Origin: JBBDSJ01 sp040905025
Lineage (GTDB): Bacteria; Pseudomonadota; Gammaproteobacteria; Methylohalomonadales; Methylohalomonadaceae
NCBI GenBank assembly: GCA_040905025.1
Contig: JBBDSJ010000006.1
Span: forward strand, 1-63,618
DNA length: 63,618 nt
Direction of reading: 5' to 3'
The notes under the pieces were generated by a model that had not been told where the DNA came from, did no database searches, and saw only the letters and a program-made list of their open reading frames with translations. The translations under genes were made by a program, and so were the position numbers. The stretch's first letter is position 1, and each line of letters begins with the position of its first letter. Shown piece after piece: positions 7,801 through 15,351 of this stretch.

Positions 7801-8873
7801 TCAATCTGGCCCAGCACGTCACCGAACAGGGACTCGATCGCCTGAAGCTGGAAAATACCATCACGACCGCGATGCGCATGCTTGATAACGTCATCGACTA
7901 CAACTACTACAGCGTCCCGCAGGCACGCCGTTCCAACCTGCGCCATCGGCCGGTCGGTCTTGGCATTATGGGTTTCCAGGATGCGCTGTACAAACTGCAT
8001 ATTGCGTATGCGTCCGAACAGGCCGTTGAGTTTGCCGATCAGTCGATGGAACAGGTCAGTTACTACGCGATTGCGGCATCTTGCAAACTGGCCGAAGAAC
8101 GCGGCCCGTATCCGAGCTTCCAGGGTTCGCTCTGGAGCCAGGGCATTATGCCGATTGATTCCATGCAGACACTGATCGATGCGCGCGGCGACTATATCGA
8201 AGTCGACACCAGCAGCACGCTGGACTGGGACAGCCTGCGTGAACAGGTCAAGACCGTCGGTATGCGCAATTCCAACACCATGGCCATTGCACCGACGGCG
8301 ACGATCTCGAACATCTGCGGTGTCAGTCAATCGATTGAGCCGACCTACCAGAACCTGTTCGTCAAATCGAATCTGTCGGGTGAATTCACCGTCGTGAATC
8401 CGTACCTGGTCCACGACCTGAAAAAACTCGGTCTCTGGGACGAGGTCATGGTCAACGACCTGAAATATTTCGACGGCAGCGTCCAACCCATCGATCGCAT
8501 CCCGGATGACATCAAGCTGACTTATGCCACCGCATTCGAGATCGATGCGCGCTGGCTGGTAGAAGCTGGTTCGCGGCGGCAGAAATGGATCGACCAGGCG
8601 CAGTCACTGAACCTGTACATGGCCGAACCGTCAGGCAAGAAACTCGACAACCTGTACAAGCTGGCCTGGGTGCGCGGCCTGAAAACGACCTACTACCTGC
8701 GCTCTATCGGCGCGACCCATGTTGAGAAAAGCACCATGGACAGCGGCGGTCGTCAAAGTCGCCTGAATGCTGTTGATAACACCAGTGCCGAAGCCATGGG
8801 TTCAGCTGCACCCGATGTTACTGCACCAAAAGCCTGTGCGATTGATGATCCGGACTGCGAGGCCTGTCAGTAA
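4809..8873 (+). CDS. nrdA: Ribonucleoside-diphosphate reductase alpha subunit, intein-containing
   Basis: Large subunit of class I ribonucleotide reductase, reducing NDPs to dNDPs with NrdB. The precursor is 1354 residues; removing a 378-residue intein (456-833) leaves 976. Two ATP-cone domains are visible at about 40-130 (YKVIRRNGKVTGFDPTKISV) and 157-250. Catalytic features: the redox Cys of LSSCYLTTV, the radical Cys in NLCTEITLNTS, its redox partner in VCNLGSVNLA, the radical-transfer Tyr pair in KTTYYLRSIG, and a Cys-rich tail (CAIDDPDCEACQ) that would exchange with thioredoxin. The intein splits the conserved NDTAVAVNQ/GGKRKGA segment. The gene is followed by a small frame and nrdB. DnaA boxes lie upstream. 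Confidence 0.96.
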   Translation: MEAANSLKEVGSKPAQTAENTDTGATEAAAEIKMHQPGQYKVIRRNGKVTGFDPTKISVAMTKAFLEVEGGMAAASKRIHERVAELTEQVSSAVTRRLPGGGTVHIEDIQDQVELSLMRSGEQKVARAYVIYREARARERAEKAAETRAKTGQAPASSELQVTHEDGTRQPLNLERMQAIVLEACRDLEEVDGQLIIKDTLRNLFDGIAEKDVNPALVMSARTLIEQEPNYSYVAAGLLLDALRREALSFIDAKPTTATQADMRERYPLYFGNYIKRGAELELIDGELTRYDLDKLGRALKPERDLQFTYLGLQTLYDRYFIHSNGIRFELPQAFFMRVAMGLAINEIDREARAIEFYELLSSFDFMSSTPTLFNAGTLRPQLSSCYLTTVPDDLDGIFSAIKDDALLSKYAGGLGNDWTRVRAMGSHIKGTNGKSQGVVPFLKVANDTAVAVNQCFAPETTVFTADGIKAIKDIQIGDLVLGQRGQYREVTDRMAYNQTDAMVEIRAKHALKPFRVTAGHPLWALQGVPLEQAGERTLHQLDNGKLQPRWIDAGELGQGDYVAQVIPQETLTVPGFTDDDARLYGILLGDGHLSKDGMQWGVSGNPERDTHMQFVRDYLEACGIHFWETERNANYGQIHWAAGRGVLRDATTGRITGAGAATLPFTYDDIYDTHGCKRIARPFSHLSRSQTLNLVRGLLETDAGISRDKEIYFTNTSQALTEGLRYQLLRLGVPCAGQYRERQQAHTGRRCDGSEIHFNGTVKAYDLRVPAVTEITELMDCQPIHKRNWITWNGWLFTRVRSVKNIDPVPFVYDLKVEGDESYMTSAALAHNGGKRKGAMCAYLETWHLDVEEFIELRKNTGDDRRRTHDMNTANWIPDLFMKRVSEDAEWTLFSPNEVPDLHDLYGKAFEERYCEYEAKAARGEIKSVKRIRAVDLWRKMLSMIFETGHPWMAFKDPCNLRSPQQHTGVVHSSNLCTEITLNTSNDEIAVCNLGSVNLAQHVTEQGLDRLKLENTITTAMRMLDNVIDYNYYSVPQARRSNLRHRPVGLGIMGFQDALYKLHIAYASEQAVEFADQSMEQVSYYAIAASCKLAEERGPYPSFQGSLWSQGIMPIDSMQTLIDARGDYIEVDTSSTLDWDSLREQVKTVGMRNSNTMAIAPTATISNICGVSQSIEPTYQNLFVKSNLSGEFTVVNPYLVHDLKKLGLWDEVMVNDLKYFDGSVQPIDRIPDDIKLTYATAFEIDARWLVEAGSRRQKWIDQAQSLNLYMAEPSGKKLDNLYKLAWVRGLKTTYYLRSIGATHVEKSTMDSGGRQSRLNAVDNTSAEAMGSAAPDVTAPKACAIDDPDCEACQ
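6174..7307 (+). mobile_element. Intein with LAGLIDADG homing endonuclease inside NrdA
   Basis: Encodes NrdA precursor residues 456-833. Block A starts with Cys (CFAPETTVFTADG). Block B has VTAGHPLWA with the Thr-x-x-His. The two endonuclease motifs are LYGILLGDGHL and LVRGLLETDAG, each with its acidic residue. Block F is FVYDLKVEGDE and block G ends LAHN with penultimate His and terminal Asn. Removing it restores the continuous family motif VNQ-GGKRKGA. The unusual point is the +1 extein residue: it is Gly (GGT, 7308-7310), whereas standard protein splicing needs Cys, Ser or Thr there. Confidence 0.9.
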
Positions 8874-9031
8874 TGAGTCACAAATCGACAACAATCAGGC
8901 CGAACACCAAAACAGTAGCCAAACCGGCACCCGGACGGGTGACGTCGACTACCGAATCTGCGCTCGCAAAAACGAGCCTGTTTGAATTACGCGTCAAATT
9001 AAATGAATTGAAAGAGGTGAAATCATGCTGA
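8873..9031 (+). CDS. Hypothetical 52-residue protein between nrdA and nrdB
   Basis: A short frame whose ATG overlaps the nrdA stop (TAATG, 8871-8875) and whose stop overlaps the first seven bases of nrdB. It encodes a basic peptide, Ser/Thr/Lys rich in the first half (MSHKSTTIRPNTKTVAKP) with a short amphipathic helix FELRVKLNELKEVK at the end. I do not recognise it. The double overlap suggests translational coupling, but no strong ribosome site is seen and it may be an accidental frame. Confidence 0.4.
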   Translation: MSHKSTTIRPNTKTVAKPAPGRVTSTTESALAKTSLFELRVKLNELKEVKSC

Positions 9032-10287
9032 ACTGGGACGATCCTATTACCGGTGTCAAAACCGGCAAACAACAACAGGCCTACCAGCCACAGTCAGAGC
9101 CCGGCCTGAGTCAATACAACGAAAACGCCGATACTGAAACCCCCGACAATCTGTCAGTTGTCGGTGGTGATGTTGCGTCGCCATTGCCGGATCCGGATGT
9201 AGCGTTAGCACAGACAGACACTAAAGCACAGGCTGGTGTTACCGGCCTGGAACAGGTCAAGTTCGGTGCCGGGCGTTTGTCTGTTGATGACAAGCGCATG
9301 ATCAACTGTCGCGCCGATGTGAACCAGCTCGTGCCGTTCAAGTACAAATGGGCCTGGCAAAAATATCTGGATGCCTGCGCGAATCACTGGATGCCGCAGG
9401 AAGTGAACATGAACGCCGACATCGCACTCTGGAAAAGTGAAGACGGTTTGACCGAAGACGAGCGCACCATCATCAAGCGCAATCTCGGTTTCTTCTCGAC
9501 GGCCGATTCACTCGTTGCCAATAATCTGGTTCTGGCAGTCTATCGCAACATCACCAATCCGGAATGCCGCCAGTACCTGCTGCGCCAGTCGTTTGAAGAA
9601 GCACTGCATACGCATGCCTATCAGTACTGTATCGAATCGCTGGGCCTGGATGAAGCTGAAGTCTTCAACATGTACCGTGAAATTCCGTCAGTGCATGACA
9701 AGGCCGCCTGGGCGATGAAGTACACCGAAAGCCTCGGCGATCCGGATTTCCGCACCGGCACACCGGAAAACGATCAGCGCTTCCTGCGTGACCTGATCGC
9801 GTTCTACATCGTCTTCGAAGGCATCTTTTTCTATGTCGGCTTCGTGCAAATCCTGTCGATGGGCCGCCGCAACAAGATGACCGGTTGCGCCGAACAGTTT
9901 CAATACATCATGCGCGATGAATCCATGCACATGAATTTCGGTATCGACATGATCAACCAGATCAAGATCGAAAACCCGCATCTGTGGACCGAGGAATTCA
10001 AGCAGGAAATCATTGATATCGTTCGTGATGGTGTTGAATACGAAATCCGCTATGCACATGACACCATGCCCAGAGGCGTACTCGGCCTGAACGCATCAAT
10101 GTTTGAAGAATATCTGAAATATATCGCCAACCGCCGTTGCGCGCAGATTGGTCTGCCGGAACAGTATCCGGGCGTCAGTAACCCGTTCCCGTGGATGAGT
10201 GAAGTGATGGACCTGAAGAAAGAAAAGAACTTCTTCGAAACACGGGTCACGGAATACCAGACCGGCGGCGCGTTAAGCTGGGATTAA
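9025..10287 (+). CDS. nrdB: Ribonucleoside-diphosphate reductase beta subunit (radical-generating)
   Basis: A 420-residue small subunit of class I ribonucleotide reductase, holding the diiron centre. Iron ligands are seen in ALWKSEDGLTEDE (Asp), QSFEEALHTHAYQY (Glu, His), FEGIFFYVG (Glu) and RDESMHMNFG (Glu, His). The radical position in NNLVLAVYRNITNP is Tyr, pointing to a tyrosyl-radical class Ia enzyme rather than the Phe-bearing class Ic form. An N-terminal stretch of about 75 residues rich in Gln, Asp and Pro precedes the fold. The ribosome site is AGAGGTG eight bases before the ATG. A strong terminator follows the stop. Confidence 0.96.
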   Translation: MLNWDDPITGVKTGKQQQAYQPQSEPGLSQYNENADTETPDNLSVVGGDVASPLPDPDVALAQTDTKAQAGVTGLEQVKFGAGRLSVDDKRMINCRADVNQLVPFKYKWAWQKYLDACANHWMPQEVNMNADIALWKSEDGLTEDERTIIKRNLGFFSTADSLVANNLVLAVYRNITNPECRQYLLRQSFEEALHTHAYQYCIESLGLDEAEVFNMYREIPSVHDKAAWAMKYTESLGDPDFRTGTPENDQRFLRDLIAFYIVFEGIFFYVGFVQILSMGRRNKMTGCAEQFQYIMRDESMHMNFGIDMINQIKIENPHLWTEEFKQEIIDIVRDGVEYEIRYAHDTMPRGVLGLNASMFEEYLKYIANRRCAQIGLPEQYPGVSNPFPWMSEVMDLKKEKNFFETRVTEYQTGGALSWD

Positions 10288-10292
10288 AAATA

Positions 10293-10324
10293 AAGCCGAT
10301 GCTGACAACAGCATCGGCTTTTTA
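10293..10324 (+). terminator. Rho-independent terminator of nrdAB
   Basis: A 12-bp perfect stem, AAGCCGATGCTG with CAGCATCGGCTT, around an ACAA loop followed by TTT. It lies immediately after the nrdB stop. Confidence 0.9.
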
Positions 10325-10401
10325 GTATCGAATTTTTATTAACGATTTCGCAAGTAACCGAATAAACGGTTAGCGGGGAGCTGAGAAGGAGCTCAGCGTT
10401 T

Positions 10402-10435
10402 GCCTGGCACTCCCTACCTCTTCCGGGTGCCAGGC
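10402..10435 (-). repeat. Hairpin resembling fused 5S rRNA ends
   Basis: GCCTGGCAC (10402-10410) pairs exactly with GTGCCAGGC (10427-10435). On the minus strand the right side reads AGAGGTAGGGAGTGCCAGGC, very like the 3' end of bacterial 5S rRNA, and the left side like its 5' end, with the middle of the gene missing. A second hairpin (GCTGAG/CTCAGC, about 10380-10398) sits next to it. The rest of 10325-10608 shows no gene. Confidence 0.5.
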
Positions 10436-10608
10436 CTTCTTATTCTGGATTCGAGTTCCTGTTATAGAATTCGAAATGTATACATGCAAATGGTATTTGT
10501 TGTGGCTATAACCTAGATAAAGGAAATTATTCAGCATCGTCACAAACGACCAATTTCCTGTGTGCACTTAAAATAGGCAAAGGCAAATTTGATAGTATAT
10601 CCATAAGG

Positions 10609-11079
10609 TCATGGTACTCTCGCCGACAATTCCTTACCCATATCCTCCAGGGTTCGAATCATTTTCTTGAGTGCTGCCTCACTGGTGTTCTTCTGAAGCA
10701 GGCTATCCAGCGATAGAAGTATGTTTCGCACCTCCGCCATCAACAGTTCCCCTTTCCGGGTAAAAATTATTTTTTTCTGCTTACCGCTGCCTTCGGTCTG
10801 TTCCAGATAGCCGGCTTCACTCATCTCGCGCACCATTTTTGCGACCAGCTGGCGCGAGACTTTCAGATTGCGCGCAATCCCGGAGCCATAGTTCACACCA
10901 CAGTCGAGTGCACCCAGGAAAGTCAATATCGCCGGAGAGATATCCTGGTATCCCTGTTCAGCCAGTTTGATGACCACATAATCACAAATGCCTTCCCGCA
11001 CCGCTGCTGCGGCTTTTGCCAATCGCAGGGCATGGCTTTCGACCATGGGAATTCCGTTGTTTGTAAACCTTGTTGACAT
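10609..11079 (-). CDS. MarR-family transcriptional regulator
   Basis: A 156-residue winged helix-turn-helix protein. The reading head spans about residues 50-120: ILTFLGALDCGVNYGSGIAR, the recognition helix SRQLVAKMVREMSEAGYLEQ, then the wing TEGSGKQKKIIFTRKGELLM. N- and C-terminal helices would form the dimer. MarR proteins usually repress a divergent gene and release DNA when bound by an aromatic ligand. The divergent neighbour is the membrane-SRPBCC protein at 11165. Alternative in-frame starts lie close to the N-terminus (an ATG at codon 12), so the true start is uncertain. Confidence 0.85.
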   Translation of the reverse strand: MSTRFTNNGIPMVESHALRLAKAAAAVREGICDYVVIKLAEQGYQDISPAILTFLGALDCGVNYGSGIARNLKVSRQLVAKMVREMSEAGYLEQTEGSGKQKKIIFTRKGELLMAEVRNILLSLDSLLQKNTSEAALKKMIRTLEDMGKELSARVP

Positions 11080-11114
11080 GCAGATTTGGCGCCACTAGTA
11101 TTTGTCTACCCAGT

Positions 11115-11128
11115 TTACATAGGTGTAA
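11115..11128. promoter_or_regulatory. Candidate MarR operator
   Basis: TTACA-tagg-TGTAA is a perfect 5-bp inverted repeat midway between the divergent marR-like and SRPBCC genes, the expected place and form for a dimeric MarR site. Confidence 0.45.
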
Positions 11129-11164
11129 CACATGCGTCACCGTACAAATACAGGAGCCATTGTC

Positions 11165-12091
11165 ATGAACAATACTCGCCCATTACGCATTGCCCTGCTC
11201 GGCAACGCCGTATTTTCAGCCACCAGCGGTCTTGTCATGCTCACCGTACCGGACTGGATTGGAACCATGCTTGGCATCGAAGCAGCAGTCGCTTACAGGA
11301 TAGTTGGTATAGGTCTGCTGATATTCGCCATGGATCTGATACATCAAGCCACCCGTCCACGTCTGCAGACCTGGCGCGCGCTCTATGCCGTTGCCGCGGA
11401 TTTGCTCTGGGTGCTGGGCTCCATCGTCGGCCTTTTATTCTTCTCTGCTGCGCTGTCTCATGACGGCGTGTGGATTGTCGGTGGCGTGGCAGTTATTGTG
11501 CTCGCCTTCGGTATCTGGCAACTGCGCGGGATCGATCGCGCCCATCGCATTTCGCAGACCGGGTTGTATCCACTGTATCGTCATTGTGTGATGGTTGAAT
11601 CTTCGGCTCCGGCTGATGATCTTTGGGCTCTGATTCGCGATCTGGGCAAGATCAGCCGCTACATGCCGAGCCTGCGTGCCTCCATGATGCTCAATCATCA
11701 ATTAACCGGTGTTGGCGCAATCCGCCGATGCATTAACAAGGCGGGTGATGCCTGGGCAGAAAAATGCACGGCTTTTGATGACACTCAACGCCATTTTACC
11801 GTGCGGTTTCTAACGGAAGAACCCGGGTTTCCATTTCCGGCAAGCCGCATGCAAGGTGGCTGGCGCGTAGACGCGTCTGCAGATGGATCAACGGTCACGA
11901 TATGGTGGGAACTGGTTCCGAAATCAAAGCTCATGGCACCATTGCTGCTGCCGCTGCTTGCCTGGCAGGCGGATCGGGATTTCCCGCGGTTAATTGCGCA
12001 CATGACAGATGAAGCACTTGGTAACAAGCCTGCACAGGGTATGAATAACAGTTGGCAACACTCGGCACGTCTGCTTGCCCAATGGTGTTGA
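11165..12091 (+). CDS. Membrane protein with C-terminal SRPBCC (START-like) domain
   Basis: A 308-residue protein from the ATG at 11165, chosen because CAGGAG precedes it; an upstream in-frame ATG at 11132 has no ribosome site and lies against the operator. The first 120 or so residues hold four hydrophobic segments (near ALLGNAVFSATSGLVML, VGIGLLIFAM, LLWVLGSIVGLLFF and GGVAVIVLAFGIW). From about residue 138 the sequence has the helix-grip pattern of the SRPBCC/polyketide-cyclase family, which binds hydrophobic ligands. The substrate is unknown. It is probably controlled by the divergent MarR protein, perhaps with the same ligand. Confidence 0.7.
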   Translation: MNNTRPLRIALLGNAVFSATSGLVMLTVPDWIGTMLGIEAAVAYRIVGIGLLIFAMDLIHQATRPRLQTWRALYAVAADLLWVLGSIVGLLFFSAALSHDGVWIVGGVAVIVLAFGIWQLRGIDRAHRISQTGLYPLYRHCVMVESSAPADDLWALIRDLGKISRYMPSLRASMMLNHQLTGVGAIRRCINKAGDAWAEKCTAFDDTQRHFTVRFLTEEPGFPFPASRMQGGWRVDASADGSTVTIWWELVPKSKLMAPLLLPLLAWQADRDFPRLIAHMTDEALGNKPAQGMNNSWQHSARLLAQWC

Positions 12092-12189
12092 ATGCAGGGT
12101 TACATGCCCGACCAAGGTTCGGTCACGAGCCCATGTAATACGAAAACAGTCAAGCAAACTTTGTTCTAGGCATTGATCACTTTGCGTGA

Positions 12190-12810
12190 CTAGCAATGAC
12201 ATTCCGGTCTGGTTTCTATTTCGAAGTTACCGGAATTTCTTGAGAAGTCTGCAAACTGATTCGGCCCAAGCCAAACTATTGAGTGATTAAATCCGGCGGT
12301 CAGTTCCACAAAACCGGCATCCACAACACCTGCCTGTTGTAATGCTTCCATGCTGAAATTTGCTTTATTTAGTGATACTGATTTAACCAGATACAAATCC
12401 GCATTCAATTGTGTAGCCAACCATAAGGCAATGCTGTCACTGGTGTAATCCCAGCTCGCGGGAATGTCGGATTGGTCATTCATCAACGCCAGCGGTTGCC
12501 AGAGGGCAATAGCGTTGTTGGCAAGAATGGTGTTGATCTGTTCGCGAGTGGCAGCAGGTTGAATACGCGGTTGCAGACTGATGATCTGCAAACCGAATTG
12601 CAGCATCGCGAACAGTGCCAGCCGATGGGCGCCGAGATCGTCAAAGCCGGTTTGTTGTTGGGCGATGCGCACTTTGTCGGCAAATTCGCTGCCGCCGGGG
12701 ACGATCACAGCCCTGCCCTTGCCATGTTCGCTGATGGCGTTGAGCCAGTGTTGTAAATGCGGGGAGTGCATCAGGCTGCCACCAAGTTTGATGACAATGG
12801 GTTTGGTCAT
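12190..12810 (-). CDS. Amino acid kinase-family protein, MfnE-like (methanofuran synthesis)
   Basis: A 206-residue amino acid kinase fold: the phosphate-binding start IVIKLGGSLM, then the Gly-rich loop VIVPGGSEFADKVR, and a C-terminal lobe with DLYLVKSVSL. In archaea, MfnE of this family phosphorylates aminomethyl-furanmethanol phosphate during methanofuran synthesis, and homologues occur in the methanopterin gene clusters of methylotrophic bacteria. Here it is the last gene of a minus-strand run with an MfnF-like and an MfnD-like gene. That context makes a role in methylofuran assembly likely; the reaction itself is inferred. Confidence 0.7.
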   Translation of the reverse strand: MTKPIVIKLGGSLMHSPHLQHWLNAISEHGKGRAVIVPGGSEFADKVRIAQQQTGFDDLGAHRLALFAMLQFGLQIISLQPRIQPAATREQINTILANNAIALWQPLALMNDQSDIPASWDYTSDSIALWLATQLNADLYLVKSVSLNKANFSMEALQQAGVVDAGFVELTAGFNHSIVWLGPNQFADFSRNSGNFEIETRPECHC

Positions 12811-12812
12811 AC

Positions 12813-12851
12813 GACCCCCACCCTAACCCTCCCCCTTAAATGGGGAGGGAA
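12813..12851. repeat. GC-rich REP-like palindromic repeat
   Basis: Contains CCCTCCCC (12827-12834) and its reverse complement GGGGAGGG (12842-12849) after a run reading ACCCCCACCCTAA. This style of sequence is a common dispersed intergenic repeat in proteobacteria. It separates pabB from the kinase gene on the minus strand and could form a hairpin in the transcript. Confidence 0.55.
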
Positions 12852-12913
12852 CGATTTTTATGTGCCCGGTTACCATGTCGCGCCAGCGGTGCTGGTCGCT
12901 ATGACGAATTAAA

Positions 12914-14296
12914 CTATACACTTTTAACATGGCGCAGGCGTTCGTTGCCGAAGACTTTCAGCATTGCCGCGGCCTTGTCGAAACTTTCCTGGTACTCGCT
13001 TTCCATTGTGGAATCATGGACGATGCCGCCACCGGCCCAGCAGTGCATGCGATCACCGGACTGCACCAGCGTACGGATGGCAATATTGGTATCCATGTTG
13101 CCGTCAAAGCCGATGTAGCCAATGGCACCGCAATAGACACTGCGCCGATGCGGTTCGAGTTCTTCAATGATTTCCATCGCCCGCAATTTCGGCGCGCCGG
13201 TAATCGAACCACCGGGGAAACAGCCACGCAACAAATCCACCGCATGCCGGTCCGGGCGCAGTTTGCCGATCACGGTGCTGACCAGATGATGCACGGTGGC
13301 ATAGCTCTCGAGTGCAAACAGTTTTGGCACCGACACCGAGCCGGTGACACAATTCTTGCCGATGTCATTGCGCAACAAATCCACGATCATGACATTCTCG
13401 GCGCGATCTTTCGGGCTGTTGATCAATGAGTCGGCCACGGCCAGATCTTCATAACCGGCCATGCCGCGTGGTTTGGTGCCCTTGATCGGTTTGGTTTCAA
13501 CGCGGTCACCCTCGAGTTTCAGAAACCGTTCCGGTGATGAACTCAATACCGCGCCCTGTGGCAAGCGCATGAATGCCGCAAACGGTGCCGGATTGACTTC
13601 ACGCAATTGCAGATATGCGAGCCAGGGATCGCCGCTGACCTTTACACTGAAGCGCTGGGCGAGATTGACCTGATAACAATCACCTTCATGAATATAGTGT
13701 TTGATTTTGTCGAAAGCCTGCGCGTAATCGCTGCGCGCCATATTCGACTGAATGGCGGAATTAACTGCAAATGGCGTGAGCTCTGCGGTCGCAGGTTCAC
13801 TGAACAAGGCCTGCAATGCCGGCCAGTCCTGTACGGTTTGCGGATCCCGGCCCGGACTTATCAACCAGCCACGACGTTGATGATGATCCATGACCACAGC
13901 CCAGTCATAAATACCAATGGCCATGTCCGGCAATGCAACATCATGCTCGGCCTGTACCGGCAACTGTTCAATGCGCCGGCCCAGATCGTAACCAAAGTAG
14001 CCCAGTGCCCCGCCACAAAACGGCAGACCGGTGTGATTCACTGTTGCGGTACCGAGTATGTCACGCAGGATCACAAACGGATCGTCACTGCTGTGACGGG
14101 TTTCAGTGCCGTTGCATATCAGCGTGTCATCACCATCGGTGGTCAGCGTAATGAACGGCCGTGCCGCGAGAATATCGTAACGGCCACTGCTGATACGCGG
14201 CTGTCCGCTGTCGAGGAATATTGCCCAGGGCTCATCGGCAATGCGGGCAAACAAAGACGCCGAATCGCGGCTATAAGGCAGCTCTACCAGTTTCAT
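12914..14296 (-). CDS. pabB: Aminodeoxychorismate synthase component I
   Basis: A 460-residue chorismate-utilising enzyme that aminates chorismate to 4-amino-4-deoxychorismate, the precursor of p-aminobenzoate. An N-terminal beta domain is followed by the chorismate-binding domain from about residue 190: DCYQVNLAQRF, SSSPERFLKLEG, KPIKGTKPRG and the terminal GGSITGAPKLRAMEIIEELE. The KPIKGT lysine is characteristic of PabB rather than the Ala-containing anthranilate synthase motif. It starts eight bases after the MfnF-like gene, inside the cofactor cluster. p-Aminobenzoate is a building block of both folate and methanopterin, so the location fits. Confidence 0.92.
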   Translation of the reverse strand: MKLVELPYSRDSASLFARIADEPWAIFLDSGQPRISSGRYDILAARPFITLTTDGDDTLICNGTETRHSSDDPFVILRDILGTATVNHTGLPFCGGALGYFGYDLGRRIEQLPVQAEHDVALPDMAIGIYDWAVVMDHHQRRGWLISPGRDPQTVQDWPALQALFSEPATAELTPFAVNSAIQSNMARSDYAQAFDKIKHYIHEGDCYQVNLAQRFSVKVSGDPWLAYLQLREVNPAPFAAFMRLPQGAVLSSSPERFLKLEGDRVETKPIKGTKPRGMAGYEDLAVADSLINSPKDRAENVMIVDLLRNDIGKNCVTGSVSVPKLFALESYATVHHLVSTVIGKLRPDRHAVDLLRGCFPGGSITGAPKLRAMEIIEELEPHRRSVYCGAIGYIGFDGNMDTNIAIRTLVQSGDRMHCWAGGGIVHDSTMESEYQESFDKAAAMLKVFGNERLRHVKSV

Positions 14297-14304
14297 GACA
14301 GCTA

Positions 14305-15351
14305 TTAATTATCCCGGCTACTTTGTTCGAAACATAATCTTGCAACGGCAGCCGCCGGTGCATTGGCAGCAGCGGCCTGTTGTAATTCATCTGACTGCGC
14401 CGGCAAAAAGTCAGCAAAATCGATATAGGCCCGCTGGCTTTGCTGCGCCAGTGCTCTGACCAGAAACCGGCCATAACCGGCACCGATCAATGGTGCCGTC
14501 GTTGCGGCTCCGGCATTGGCAATACAGCGCTGTAATGCAGCCAGCAGCAGTGTTTGCTGTTGGGCGGCTATAAACGCCGCAAAATCCTGCCAAATCATAT
14601 GCCGTGCAACAGCGTAATCGGCACCAGCCATGCGGGCAAGCCGCCGGGCACTCGCCGCTAGCGTTTTTTCGCCGCCATCGGCGGCCGGATAGCAATCGAC
14701 CGCTGCCGGCAAATCATCCAGTACACGATAAACATCGGCCATGCTGGCAAACTGCTCGGCGGCCAGATGCTGCCAGACACCGGCGACCGGTGCCCGTTGT
14801 ACGACCGCCATCACGGGCGTACGTGCGATACCGGTATACACCAGTTCATCATACTGCATTCTGGCCTGATCCGTGGCGCCGCGCTGCTGTGGACAACCGG
14901 CAATAACCGGCACTATATCGGTCGTGGTACTGCCGATATCGATCAGAATTGCGTCAGCTTGATGCCGCGCTGCCAGTGTCGCACTGGCGTACCAATTGGC
15001 CGAACCAACTTGTACTGGCTGCTGACAGGCTGTCTGTGCAGACACCAAACCGGCCAAGCTGTAAATCTGCACTGCACCCAGGGCATCCTGCAAACATGCC
15101 GTAATCGCCTGCACGCCATCACTACGATCAGTGAAGCAATCGGCAAGTTCAGCGGTCATGGTCGCGGCATGGCGTGTAGCTGGATTGCATATCAAAACGG
15201 CCTGACGCAGTGCCTGTTTGAGTTCATGCAAGCCCTGCCAGATGGGGGTCGGGTAAATTTCCGCATGAACGACCATGCCGGCAGCATCCAGCGCGATAAA
15301 TTTCAGATGCGCGCCGCCAACATCCCAGCCACAGGTATGAATTGCGTTCAT
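14305..15351 (-). CDS. Hydantoinase/oxoprolinase-like protein, MfnF-like
   Basis: A 348-residue protein starting MNAIHTCGWDVGGAHLKF; the ATG overlaps the stop of the upstream ATP-grasp gene (ATGA), which fixes the start. It has the ASKHA-like nucleotide-binding pattern (DVGGAHLK near the start and LIDIGSTTTDIVPV around residue 135). It matches the family annotated in bacteria as an H4MPT-linked C1-transfer pathway protein, related to archaeal MfnF, which joins the furan and tyramine-glutamate parts of methanofuran. The function is inferred from family and neighbours. The protein is unusually Ala/Gln rich at its C-terminus. Confidence 0.75.
   Translation of the reverse strand: MNAIHTCGWDVGGAHLKFIALDAAGMVVHAEIYPTPIWQGLHELKQALRQAVLICNPATRHAATMTAELADCFTDRSDGVQAITACLQDALGAVQIYSLAGLVSAQTACQQPVQVGSANWYASATLAARHQADAILIDIGSTTTDIVPVIAGCPQQRGATDQARMQYDELVYTGIARTPVMAVVQRAPVAGVWQHLAAEQFASMADVYRVLDDLPAAVDCYPAADGGEKTLAASARRLARMAGADYAVARHMIWQDFAAFIAAQQQTLLLAALQRCIANAGAATTAPLIGAGYGRFLVRALAQQSQRAYIDFADFLPAQSDELQQAAAANAPAAAVARLCFEQSSRDN

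Noticed and set aside
12813..12851. CRISPR or transposon end
   Set aside because: Only one palindromic unit, no spacer array, no transposase; it fits a dispersed REP-like element.
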